From Clostridia bacterium (GTDB lineage Bacteria; Bacillota; Clostridia; Christensenellales; CAG-138): 32,598 nucleotides of DNA. Location: contig QKAN01000106.1 in assembly GCA_003246365.1 (NCBI GenBank), positions 1-32,598 on the forward strand. The letters run 5' to 3'. The notes under the pieces are model-generated. The model saw only the letters and a list, made by a program, of their open reading frames with translations, did not search any database and was not told where the DNA came from. Positions 1-7,464 of the stretch are shown in pieces (position 1 is the first letter of the stretch; each line of letters opens with the position of its first letter). A program made the position numbers and the translations under genes.

Positions 1-35
1 CCGGATATCATCCGGCGGTCTTGTTTTTTTGTTTC

Positions 36-2366
36 TTAAAGCGAGAAGGTGTCGTAAAGATGCCGGATTTCATCCGTGCAACGATAGAACGCATCGCAGA
101 TGATTGGATTAAAGTGCGTTCCGCACTCGCGCCGGATTTCCGCAAGCGTTTCTTCGTGTGAAAAAGGCGGTTTATAGGTGCGCCGGGAACGCATTGCGTC
201 ATAAACGTCGCAAATTGCGACGATTTGTGCTGCAAGCGGGATTTGATCGCCTTTCAAGCCCTTTGGATAGCCTTTTCCGTCCCAGCGTTCGTGATGATAA
301 TATGCGATCTCAATTGCCATCTTGAACAGGCTGTTGTTTTGATAGCGCGGATATGCCTCCTGCAGCGTCTGCGCGCCGATGGTGGTGTGTTTTTTCATTT
401 CGTCGAACTCTTCGCGCGTGAGCTTTCCGGGCTTGAGGAGGATGCTGTCCCGAATACCGACTTTTCCGATATCGTGCAACAGGCTTGCCTGCTGAATGTT
501 TAAGATAAACTCATAAGAGAGCTGTTCGCTGTATACGCTGTTGAGCGAGAGCATACTCGAAACGATACGGCAGGATTCCGAAAGCCGCCTTAAATGTCCG
601 CCGGTGATGTCGTCCCGCGATTCGGCAAGATGCACCAGCGAGCTGACCGTGCCCCAGAGTGCGTCTGAAAGTTCATGCACTTTATCCTGCACCATCTCTT
701 CAAGATGTTCGTTATATACCTGCAGCTGCCGTTCCATTTGTTTGCGTTCGGTGATATCGAGCATGCTGACCACGACGCACGTCATGGTGCCGATTCGAAT
801 TGGACTGGCGTTCATGACGACGGGATGCTTGTTTCCGGCTTTGTCCAGTATCGTCAGTTCTTCGTTTTGAATCGCTTTCTTATCCTTGAACGCGTCGATT
901 ATTACGTTTGCATCTTCCTGCGTTGCAAACAGCTTTAATTCAAACGGTGTTTTACCGATGATTTCTTCCCGCTTGTATCCGAGCGCTTTGCAAAGCGCTT
1001 CGTTCACGTCGATGTGCGTTCTGTCATCGATGTTTACGATTACTTTGAGCAGCAAGCTGTCGTGAAACGCCTTGGAGAATTTCTCGGCGGAAAATTCCAG
1101 CAGCGTCATATCTTGCGCAACGCCAAAGTACGCTGGCTCGCCGTTCCAAACGCCTTTGCAAACGCTTGTTTCAACGGGAAACCGAATCCCGTCTTTTGTT
1201 TGCATCGGGATATGGCAGGTTTGCTCCTCCCCTGCAATAATGCGTTCGAGTGTGGCTTTGACCTCATCCTCTTGCTCGGGCGGATGAAGGATGGAAATGC
1301 TTTGACCGACTAATTCTGATTCCGAATAGCCGGTTTTGCGTTTCAGCGTTTCGTTAACATGTAAAAACTTTCCACAACTATCGAAGATGCAAAGCAGATC
1401 GTCGATTGTATTGAAGAAATTATCGAAATTGACTCGGGTTTGTTCCACCTCGCGCTGCAGATTGGATTTTGAGACGGATTTTCCGAGTAGCTCGATGAAC
1501 ATTTGAAGCAGCGATATCTCTTGTTCCTGCCAGTTTCTTTCACGGGTGCAGGAATCAAAACCGACAAAGCCGGCGAACGAACCGCCGACAAAGACCGGCA
1601 GAACCAGAATCGATTGAATTTGCTGCGAGGACAGAATCTCTTTGGTATCAGCGTTCTCAATTTCCCGCACATGCGCGATGTACGGTTGGTTTTTGGACAA
1701 TGGACCGATGAAATCAGCAAACGAATCGAGCGGGATATTTTGAAGATTTTCGTTATCAATTTGGGCTGTAACGCCTTCGTTGCACCACTCATATTTTTGA
1801 CTGGTAAGCCAGATGTTTGCATCCGTGTCAAAATGATTTTCCCAATAGTAAACGCGATCTACAAGAACAGCCTGTCCTAGTGTCCGTAATCCGCGTTCGA
1901 TAGCATCGGGACTATCCGAAAAAAGTTCGCGGGAAAAGCGGACGATGGCGTCTAAAACATGCTCGCGCGTTTTGTTTTGTTCTGCAATAAATTGTTGCTC
2001 GGTAATATCCTCAGCCGTGCAACTTAAGTATAAAATGCGACCGGATGCATCGAGTTTCGGTGTTTTCAGGATGCGCAGCAGACGGCGGCTTCCTGCCGCG
2101 TCAAGCGCCCATTCTTCGCTTAAAACCGGCTTTTTTGTGCGGTAAACCTCTCGATTGTTTGCAATACAGATATTTGCGTTAAGCGGGGGTAAAAGATCGG
2201 CGATATCCTTTTGCTCGATCTGTTCCCGCGACTTGCCTAAAAACGCCGCGTGAGCGACGTTTGCATAACCATATGTCCGTTCGTCTGTCATCACCCACAC
2301 TTGAATACTCAGTGTGTCCAACAGTTCGCCGCGCGCGAATGACGGGGAATCGTATGTGTGATCCAT
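36..2366 (-). CDS. PAS-GAF-PAS-PAS-HD-GYP signalling protein, predicted c-di-GMP phosphodiesterase
   Basis: Predicted soluble sensor-effector of 776 residues that would hydrolyse cyclic di-GMP. Numbered from the ATG at 2366, a PAS domain covers roughly residues 15-125, a GAF-like domain 140-300, two more PAS domains 312-425 and 430-545, a short coiled coil 545-570, and an HD-GYP domain 575-776. The HD pair is in HDIGK (631-635) and the signature is HHERWDGKGYP (691-701), so the metal ligands and the GYP motif look intact. No membrane segment is seen, so signals are probably sensed in the cytoplasm. An upstream ATG at 2411 lacks a ribosome site, whereas 2366 has an AGGTG about 8 nt before it; I prefer 2366. 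It is divergent from a PilZ glycosyltransferase, which suggests local c-di-GMP control. Family assignment is firm; the substrate is inferred. Confidence 0.93.
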   Translation of the reverse strand: MDHTYDSPSFARGELLDTLSIQVWVMTDERTYGYANVAHAAFLGKSREQIEQKDIADLLPPLNANICIANNREVYRTKKPVLSEEWALDAAGSRRLLRILKTPKLDASGRILYLSCTAEDITEQQFIAEQNKTREHVLDAIVRFSRELFSDSPDAIERGLRTLGQAVLVDRVYYWENHFDTDANIWLTSQKYEWCNEGVTAQIDNENLQNIPLDSFADFIGPLSKNQPYIAHVREIENADTKEILSSQQIQSILVLPVFVGGSFAGFVGFDSCTRERNWQEQEISLLQMFIELLGKSVSKSNLQREVEQTRVNFDNFFNTIDDLLCIFDSCGKFLHVNETLKRKTGYSESELVGQSISILHPPEQEDEVKATLERIIAGEEQTCHIPMQTKDGIRFPVETSVCKGVWNGEPAYFGVAQDMTLLEFSAEKFSKAFHDSLLLKVIVNIDDRTHIDVNEALCKALGYKREEIIGKTPFELKLFATQEDANVIIDAFKDKKAIQNEELTILDKAGNKHPVVMNASPIRIGTMTCVVVSMLDITERKQMERQLQVYNEHLEEMVQDKVHELSDALWGTVSSLVHLAESRDDITGGHLRRLSESCRIVSSMLSLNSVYSEQLSYEFILNIQQASLLHDIGKVGIRDSILLKPGKLTREEFDEMKKHTTIGAQTLQEAYPRYQNNSLFKMAIEIAYYHHERWDGKGYPKGLKGDQIPLAAQIVAICDVYDAMRSRRTYKPPFSHEETLAEIRRECGTHFNPIICDAFYRCTDEIRHLYDTFSL

Positions 2367-2387
2367 ATGCGCACCTGCTTCTAGTAC

Positions 2388-2416
2388 AGTATAATGTGGC
2401 GCTTCATTCACTTACA
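2388..2416 (-). promoter_or_regulatory. possible promoter of the HD-GYP gene
   Basis: On the minus strand a good -10 (TATACT, 2388-2393) lies 22 nt upstream of the preferred ATG at 2366. The hexamer 17 nt further up (TGTAAG, 2411-2416) is a weak -35. If it is used, transcription would start around 2381 and exclude the upstream ATG at 2411, in agreement with the start chosen. Confidence 0.35.
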
Positions 2417-2747
2417 CTATTATTTGGGAAACCGTGTAACAAAAATGTTGTGAAACAACAAATAATGCCAGAGAAAATACGCTTTCATCATAATAAATCG
2501 TTACAAGAAAGTCAAATAATTTAAATTTTGAGGCAACTACTATTGCAAAATTTCTGTAAAGATGTAACAATATGAATATCAATAGCATCAGAAATTAAGA
2601 AAATTAAGAAAAATAGCACACATGTGCGTTTATCACGGAAAGAACAAGTGTTTCGTATTATTGTGCAAGCATGTCCCGAATAAATTTTGTTGCGACGTGA
2701 CAAGAAGCTTTAACAGCAAATGTATGGATCGTATACGAAAGGCGGCG
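2417..2747. other. AT-rich divergent intergenic region
   Basis: This gap between the HD-GYP gene and the promoter of the glycosyltransferase gene is AT-rich and shows no convincing ORF. A small inverted repeat (TGTTG-tgaaa-CAACA, 2446-2460) is the only local structure I can point to. I do not recognise a GEMM-type c-di-GMP riboswitch here or in the leader downstream of the promoter. Confidence 0.5.
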
Positions 2748-2775
2748 TTGACACAATTCATTGTGAAATTACAAT
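2748..2775 (+). promoter_or_regulatory. promoter with internal palindrome, upstream of PilZ glycosyltransferase
   Basis: A consensus -35 (TTGACA, 2748-2753) and a good -10 (TACAAT, 2770-2775) are separated by 16 nt. A perfect inverted repeat, CACAAT-tc-ATTGTG (2752-2765), overlaps the end of the -35 and fills most of the spacer. A dimeric repressor bound there would block RNA polymerase, so this is an operator candidate. The resulting 5' leader is about 90 nt. The promoter call rests on sequence; the operator role is inference. Confidence 0.7.
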
Positions 2776-2873
2776 GGAAGAGAAGGTGGAGGCATCTTTC
2801 AATATGAAAGAGCGCATGTTCGGGCAATGACACTGTTGAACGAAAAGTATCGACGGATCATGAGGAAATGAAA

Positions 2874-5186
2874 ATGGGAAAACTATTTCAAAATAAACGA
2901 TTTCAGAACACGATGTTCTTTTTTGCCACGCTTTCATCCATTATTTATCTGTTATGGCGTGCGTTTTTCACGCTGCCGCTCAGGGATGGCGTGGTTACAG
3001 CGGTGTTCGGCGTCATGTTGTTGGTGAGCGAAATTTCCGCTGCACTTGGCACATACGAACTCTATTACCGGAAAAATCGAGCCAACAAAGTAGATATGGC
3101 ATTGCCGGAGATACCCGCAAGTTGGTATCCCGACGTGGATATTTTTGTTGCGACGCATAATGAGCCGGTTGATTTATTGTATAAAACGGTAAATGCGCTG
3201 ACCCATATGGATTATCCGGACAAAAACAAAGTACACATTTATATTGCGGACGATGGTAACCGCCCGGAGATGGGAAAACTGGCCGAAGCGTTTGGTGTTG
3301 GTTATTTTCCGCTGGCAAATAACAAACATGCAAAGAGCGGAAACCTGAACAACGCGTTGTATCAAACGCACTCGCCGTTGGTTGCGACGTTTGACGCGGA
3401 TATGATCGCGCGGCGCGAGTTCTTAATGAAAACAGTACCGTATTTCTTCCTCCCGCGGATGCGGCGGAAAGAAAACGGCGAATGGGTAATGCGCGCACAG
3501 GAGGAGATGGAAGAAGGGTATAAAATCGGGTTTATTCAAACGCCGCAAAGCTTTTATAACCCGGATTTGTTCCAGTTTAACCTGTATGCCGAGCAGAATA
3601 TTCCGAATGAACAGGACTTTTTCTCGCGCGAGATCAACGTGATGCGCAACAGCACCAACGCGGTGGCCTATACGGGCAGCAATACGGTGATTTCCAGAGA
3701 AGCGCTGGAAGAAATTGGCGGATTTCCGACGGACACGATTACGGAAGACTTTGAAACCGGCATTAAAATCCAGTCCAAGGGGTACACCACCTATTCAACG
3801 CTGGAGCCGCTTGCAAGCGGCCTTGCGCCGACCAGTATCCGCAGCATGGTAACGCAGCGTGTCCGCTGGGCGCGCGGCGTAATTCAATCCATACGCAATA
3901 CGAAACTTGCGCGGAATAAGGGGCTATCCCTCAGCGCACGCATCAGCTATTTGCTGTCGTATTCCTATTGGTGGTCGTTCGGCCGCAGACTGGTGTTTAC
4001 CTTTGCGCCGATCATGTTCGCGCTGTTTAGCTTGCAGGTGGTACACACGACGTTCTGGCAGATTATGGCGATCTGGGGACCGCAATACATCTTTTACAGC
4101 CTTGCTGTTCGCTGCCTTTCCAGCGACACGCGAAACCAGCGTTGGAACCAGATCATCGATACGATCCTTGCGCCGTTCCTTGTTATCCCGGTGTTTCTGG
4201 AAACCATCGGCGTCAAGCAGCTGAAGTTCAAGGTGACGGACAAGAGCACGAGCAAACCGCAGCACTCCAACCTGATCTACATTGTGCCGCAGCTGATCAT
4301 GCTCGGCATGTCGATTGCGGGCTTGATTCGTTATCTCGGCGGAAAGTACGGCACGGCGTTGTTTTACAGCAGCTTCATCGCGTTTTGGTTGATTCTCAAC
4401 ATTACGAACCTGCTGTACGCGGTATATTTCATGATGGGCCGCAAAGCATATCGCGCAAGCGAGCGCTTTCTGGCGGACATTCCGGTTCGCCTGACCTATC
4501 GCGACAAGCCGATTTCCGCGGTAACAAAGAATATCTCCGAAGGCGGATTTCTCTTCCTGCTAAAGCATCCGACATACCTGCCGGATGACGAAACGCTGGA
4601 CTTTACGCTGCACAGCGACCGCTATTGCGCGGAGGTTAAGGGGCGCATCGTCTACATCAACAGTTCCGGCAATCAATGGCTTTACCATGTGAAGCTGGAG
4701 CCGGATATGAACGAGAACAACCGTAGAGAATATCTACAACTCGTTTATGACCGCCCGCATTCGCTGCCGAAGTCGATGAATGTTTGGGTCACCGCGTTCG
4801 ACGATATCGTCAACAACGCAAGCCTGCGCTTGGAAAAACAGCATTCCGAAATGCGCGCATTGCCGCGGATTCAGCTGGAACGGTTTGTCCGGTTTGAGGA
4901 AGGGGTCAGCGGAACGATTGTTGATTTCAACTTTAAGTTTATGCTGGTTCGAGGATTGAGCGAAGTTGTGGATCATTTGACGCTGGTTCCGCGAAACGGG
5001 ATCCGGATCGAACTGGTCAACACGAAAAAATCATTGATCACATCCGGTGTAACGCTCTATTCGGTAACGAACTGGGAAGAGCTTGTCGGAAGCAAAGCGT
5101 TCCAGACGCTTCTCGAAGATTGGATCTTCGAGTATAATCAGGGAACGAAGCGTCCGCGCAGAGCGAAGAAAAAGGTCCTGGCATAA
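2874..5186 (+). CDS. Cellulose-synthase-like family 2 glycosyltransferase with C-terminal PilZ domain (BcsA-like)
   Basis: Integral membrane processive glycosyltransferase of the BcsA type, predicted to polymerise a polysaccharide from a UDP-sugar and extrude it. There are two N-terminal membrane segments (about residues 13-60), then a GT-2 domain with DDG (126-128), DAD (174-176), TED (290-292) and QRVRW (328-332), the substrate-binding and catalytic motifs of cellulose synthases. More membrane helices follow (about 360-520). A PilZ domain carries RASER (527-531) and NISEGG (553-558), matching the RxxxR and (D/N)xSxxG c-di-GMP-binding motifs. The last 110 residues resemble a second, degenerate PilZ-like fold. 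I chose ATG 2874 because AGGA at 2863-2866 is well spaced for it; ATG 2868 is too close. No BcsB-like partner is in the window, so the polymer is unknown. Confidence 0.93.
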   Translation: MGKLFQNKRFQNTMFFFATLSSIIYLLWRAFFTLPLRDGVVTAVFGVMLLVSEISAALGTYELYYRKNRANKVDMALPEIPASWYPDVDIFVATHNEPVDLLYKTVNALTHMDYPDKNKVHIYIADDGNRPEMGKLAEAFGVGYFPLANNKHAKSGNLNNALYQTHSPLVATFDADMIARREFLMKTVPYFFLPRMRRKENGEWVMRAQEEMEEGYKIGFIQTPQSFYNPDLFQFNLYAEQNIPNEQDFFSREINVMRNSTNAVAYTGSNTVISREALEEIGGFPTDTITEDFETGIKIQSKGYTTYSTLEPLASGLAPTSIRSMVTQRVRWARGVIQSIRNTKLARNKGLSLSARISYLLSYSYWWSFGRRLVFTFAPIMFALFSLQVVHTTFWQIMAIWGPQYIFYSLAVRCLSSDTRNQRWNQIIDTILAPFLVIPVFLETIGVKQLKFKVTDKSTSKPQHSNLIYIVPQLIMLGMSIAGLIRYLGGKYGTALFYSSFIAFWLILNITNLLYAVYFMMGRKAYRASERFLADIPVRLTYRDKPISAVTKNISEGGFLFLLKHPTYLPDDETLDFTLHSDRYCAEVKGRIVYINSSGNQWLYHVKLEPDMNENNRREYLQLVYDRPHSLPKSMNVWVTAFDDIVNNASLRLEKQHSEMRALPRIQLERFVRFEEGVSGTIVDFNFKFMLVRGLSEVVDHLTLVPRNGIRIELVNTKKSLITSGVTLYSVTNWEELVGSKAFQTLLEDWIFEYNQGTKRPRRAKKKVLA

Positions 5187-5223
5187 ATCATAGCGGCAAA
5201 CCGCCGCGAACAAGTGAATAAGG

Positions 5224-5251
5224 CGTCCGCGTGATTTAGTTCACGCGGACG
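5224..5251 (+). other. intercistronic hairpin without U-tract
   Basis: A perfect 11-bp GC-rich stem (CGTCCGCGTGA, 5224-5234; TCACGCGGACG, 5241-5251) with a 6-nt loop lies between the glycosyltransferase and the next gene. It is followed by TTGAAAAAAGGAG, which is the next ribosome site, not by a U-run. It is therefore unlikely to be a standard terminator and may stabilise or process the bicistronic mRNA. Confidence 0.6.
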
Positions 5252-5277
5252 TTGAAAAAAGGAGCGTGTATATCCGT

Positions 5278-7140
5278 ATGGAAACGATTATGACTGTTTT
5301 AAGACTGGTTGCGTTCCTTGTTTCTTTGGCGGGATATGTTGCCGCCGTGCGCACGTATTGGAAAATTTCCCCGCGCGCAAGTTATATATTTGTGTTTTCC
5401 GGCTTGGCGCTGCTGATGTATTTTGCAGGGCTGGCCGGTGTTTTGCTCTATGCGGCATACGCGCTGTTTGGCCTTGGTATCGTTCTGCTAATCCTGTTGG
5501 CAATTCAGAAAAAACTTAAGCTTGCATATAATCTTTCGTCGTTGAACCTATTGAATCTGGCGTTTGTCGCCGTTTTCATATTGATCGCCGTGTCGCTAAT
5601 CAATACCCGCTTTGTGCATTATGATAATTTCTCGCATTGGGCAGTTGTTGTGAAATATATGCTTGTCACCGACCGCATACCGGATGCGGCAAGTGCGATT
5701 ATTGACTTTAAGAGTTATCCGCTTGGAAGTTCATCTTTCTTATACTACGTTTGTCGAATTGTTGGCAACAGCGAAGGAATTATGCTTGTGGGGCAGTCGA
5801 TGCTTCTCTTTGCAAGCTTCTATGCGGTGTTCGGCGTAATCCGCGATCAAAAGCGGTTTTTGCTGGCGACGTTAATCGGCGTTGGCTGCTCGATCATGGC
5901 GTATTTTAACATCAGCATCCGCATCAACAATCTTTTGGTAGATTTTCTTCTGCCCGCGCTTGCGCTTGCAGCCATCGGCGTGATGCTGTCCGAACGAAAG
6001 AGTTTTCTGCGCGCATGCGTTGCCAGCCTGCCGGTGCTTGGGCTGCTGGTTATCGTGAAAAACACGGGTATCTTCTTTGCGCTGCTTGGCTATGTTTATT
6101 TGTTGCATCGTTCCGTGCAAACGCAGCGTCAGGATGCGAAACTCAGGCCGTTTTTCTGGGCCGCTTTGGTAACGATTATCATTTCGCTGGTGCCGCTGAT
6201 CCTCTGGAATATCCATACTTCCTTGGCATTTCCGGATAATTCCTCAAAATTCAGCTACGATTTTCAAACGCTCTCTTCGTTTGCGATTGATAAAACGCCG
6301 GAACAGATTCAATCGATCGTGCAACTGTTTTTGCAGACCGTAACAGACGTTAAGCAGTTGACGACATTCGGGTTCCTGATCTTTAACGGCGTAGCGTTAG
6401 CGGCGTATCTCGTTGCGCGGTTTGTGTTTCATAAACATTGGAAACTGCTCAAAACGCTGCTATTCCTCGATCTTGCTGTGGTTCTGTATTATGGCGGTAT
6501 TCTCGGAATGTACATCGTATCCATGCCGCTGGACGAGGCGCTGCGGATTGCCGGATTTGAGCGGTATGCATCCAGCATGATTCTTTTCCTGCTTGGCGCG
6601 CTGACAATGCAGATAACGATGGACGTGGAAGACTCGTTTTATGTGCAGCAGGGGGAGCGCAGGGACTATCGTGCATTTCGCAGTTTGACGACGAAGAATC
6701 TGTATCAATCGGCAACGCTCGCGTTTGCGATTCTTGCTTCGTTGATGCTGATTTCCGAACTGAACGGCATGAACAGCATAAAACAGTCCTATTCTTCGTC
6801 GCTGCCGTCTGAGGTGGAGACGATGGTTGGGGATAACTGGCACGCGCTGGACAACGACACCCGCTATCTGTTTTATGCTTCGGACACCGACAGTCAGGTT
6901 TCCAGTTACTATCTGCCGTATGTGGCGCGATATTTCCTCTTTGTTTCGCAGGTGGATGCGGTGAGCGAATTTACCGACGATGCGTTTATGGGACAGATTC
7001 AGACCTACGACAAATTTGTAATCCTCGAAAGCACGCCCGCTATCCGCGCCTATATGCAGGCGCATGCAAATTTGCCGGGCGATCCCGGGGTATACGATGT
7101 GCGCGAAACGTTCGCAGAGGCTGTGATACCGGAAGCATAA
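5278..7140 (+). CDS. Large polytopic membrane protein, possible GT-C-type glycosyltransferase
   Basis: A 620-residue protein with about a dozen predicted membrane helices covering most of the first 460 residues, and a mostly soluble C-terminal part (about 500-620). A conserved-looking segment after the early helices, HYDNFSHW (114-121), followed by YPLGSS (147-152), resembles the acidic first loop of GT-C enzymes that use lipid-linked sugars. I infer, without certainty, that it modifies or transfers glycans together with the preceding synthase, from which it is separated by only 91 nt. AAAAAAGGAG ends at 5264. The GTG at 5266 is too close to it and ATG 5278 is slightly far; ATG 5290 is also possible. 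It could instead be a transporter or a polymerase of the O-antigen type. Confidence 0.7.
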   Translation: METIMTVLRLVAFLVSLAGYVAAVRTYWKISPRASYIFVFSGLALLMYFAGLAGVLLYAAYALFGLGIVLLILLAIQKKLKLAYNLSSLNLLNLAFVAVFILIAVSLINTRFVHYDNFSHWAVVVKYMLVTDRIPDAASAIIDFKSYPLGSSSFLYYVCRIVGNSEGIMLVGQSMLLFASFYAVFGVIRDQKRFLLATLIGVGCSIMAYFNISIRINNLLVDFLLPALALAAIGVMLSERKSFLRACVASLPVLGLLVIVKNTGIFFALLGYVYLLHRSVQTQRQDAKLRPFFWAALVTIIISLVPLILWNIHTSLAFPDNSSKFSYDFQTLSSFAIDKTPEQIQSIVQLFLQTVTDVKQLTTFGFLIFNGVALAAYLVARFVFHKHWKLLKTLLFLDLAVVLYYGGILGMYIVSMPLDEALRIAGFERYASSMILFLLGALTMQITMDVEDSFYVQQGERRDYRAFRSLTTKNLYQSATLAFAILASLMLISELNGMNSIKQSYSSSLPSEVETMVGDNWHALDNDTRYLFYASDTDSQVSSYYLPYVARYFLFVSQVDAVSEFTDDAFMGQIQTYDKFVILESTPAIRAYMQAHANLPGDPGVYDVRETFAEAVIPEA

Positions 7141-7155
7141 CGACAAAATATTTGT

Positions 7156-7203
7156 ATATATGACGATTTAGATGATAAAAAGTCCATATATTATATATTT
7201 TTT
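7156..7203 (+). terminator. weak AT-rich hairpin plus T-run after the membrane-protein gene
   Basis: ATATATG-AC (7156-7164) can pair with GT-c-CATATAT (7182-7191), leaving one bulge, and a T-rich tract follows (7198-7203). The stem is AU-rich and the loop long, so this is at best a weak terminator separating the glycan genes from the aromatic operon. Confidence 0.3.
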
Positions 7204-7214
7204 CAGGAATACTA

Positions 7215-7243
7215 TTGCAATTTCATAGTAAACGTGATAAATT
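7215..7243 (+). promoter_or_regulatory. probable promoter of the aromatic amino acid operon
   Basis: TTGCAA (7215-7220) and TAAATT (7238-7243) are 17 nt apart. Both are moderate matches, but the position fits: a start near 7250 would place a small TCGC-GAAA-GCGA tetraloop hairpin at the very 5' end of the RNA, then the leader ORF. An inverted repeat ATTGT-ca-ACAAT (7241-7252) overlaps the -10 and the start site and might bind a regulator. Confidence 0.45.
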
Positions 7244-7284
7244 GTCAACAATCGCGAAAGCGAAACCGCAAAGGAAGCGCAACA

Positions 7285-7389
7285 ATGTCGAAAATCACCA
7301 GCGCAGCCGAATACCGCTACTTTTACTTTACCAGCTATTATTTTGGTAAGGTCTCGTTTGGTTTGGCTGAAATCGCAGGGTCGCGCTGA
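7285..7389 (+). CDS. Tyr/Phe-rich leader peptide of the aro-tyr-phe operon attenuator
   Basis: A 34-residue ORF with a good ribosome site (AAGGAAG, 7271-7277, 7 nt before ATG). Residues 10-20 read YRYFYFTSYYF, so 8 of 11 codons are Tyr or Phe, with another Phe at 25; in all there are five Tyr, four Phe and no Trp. The stop codon is 25 nt before a strong intrinsic terminator that precedes aroF. This is the classic design of a transcription-attenuation leader: scarce charged tRNA-Tyr or tRNA-Phe stalls the ribosome and changes the RNA fold. Its composition matches the operon, which holds tyrA and pheA but no trp gene. The peptide itself probably has no function after synthesis. Confidence 0.9.
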   Translation: MSKITSAAEYRYFYFTSYYFGKVSFGLAEIAGSR

Positions 7390-7444
7390 CAAGGTCGGCA
7401 AAGGGTCAGAATGCAACCGCAGCCAAACAGGCTGCGGTTTTTTT
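7304..7444 (+). promoter_or_regulatory. transcription attenuator with competing RNA helices
   Basis: Four segments can be laid out by eye. Segment 1 (CAGCCGAAT, 7304-7312) pairs with segment 2 (GTTTGGCTG, 7361-7369) over 9 positions, including two G-U pairs. A nested hairpin (7325-7333 with 7344-7352) lies between them. Segment 2 is also the perfect 9-nt complement of CAGCCAAAC (7420-7428), which overlaps the left arm and loop of the terminator. Segment 1 ends at the first Tyr codon of the leader ORF, so a ribosome stalled on the Tyr/Phe run would mask it, free segment 2, form the antiterminator and let aroF be transcribed. With enough Tyr and Phe, 1:2 and the terminator form. Pairings are read directly; the switching model follows the trp and phe precedent. 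Confidence 0.85.
7415..7444 (+). terminator. attenuator terminator before aroF
   Basis: A perfect 10-bp stem (AACCGCAGCC, 7415-7424; GGCTGCGGTT, 7430-7439), loop AAACA and a run of seven T (7438-7444) make a strong intrinsic terminator. It ends 20 nt before the aroF start codon and is preceded by the leader ORF, so it is a conditional terminator. Confidence 0.93.
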
Positions 7445-7464
7445 AATGCCGGAGGGAGAAAATT

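Noticed and set aside
1-15. CCGGAT-atc-ATCCGG hairpin as a terminator
   Set aside because: It lies after the HD-GYP gene on minus, but the window ends before any following T-run, so it cannot be judged.
2804-2830. 8-codon upstream ORF in the glycosyltransferase leader
   Set aside because: A GGAGG precedes it at 11 nt, but the peptide is tiny, has no codon bias suggestive of attenuation, and no terminator follows. Chance is likely.
2776-2873. c-di-GMP riboswitch in the synthase leader
   Set aside because: The setting would suit a GEMM element, but I find neither its conserved core nor a terminator or sequestering hairpin.
7244-7464. T-box riboswitch before aroF
   Set aside because: No T-box consensus or specifier stem-loop is seen; the Tyr/Phe leader ORF and helix competition explain the terminator better.
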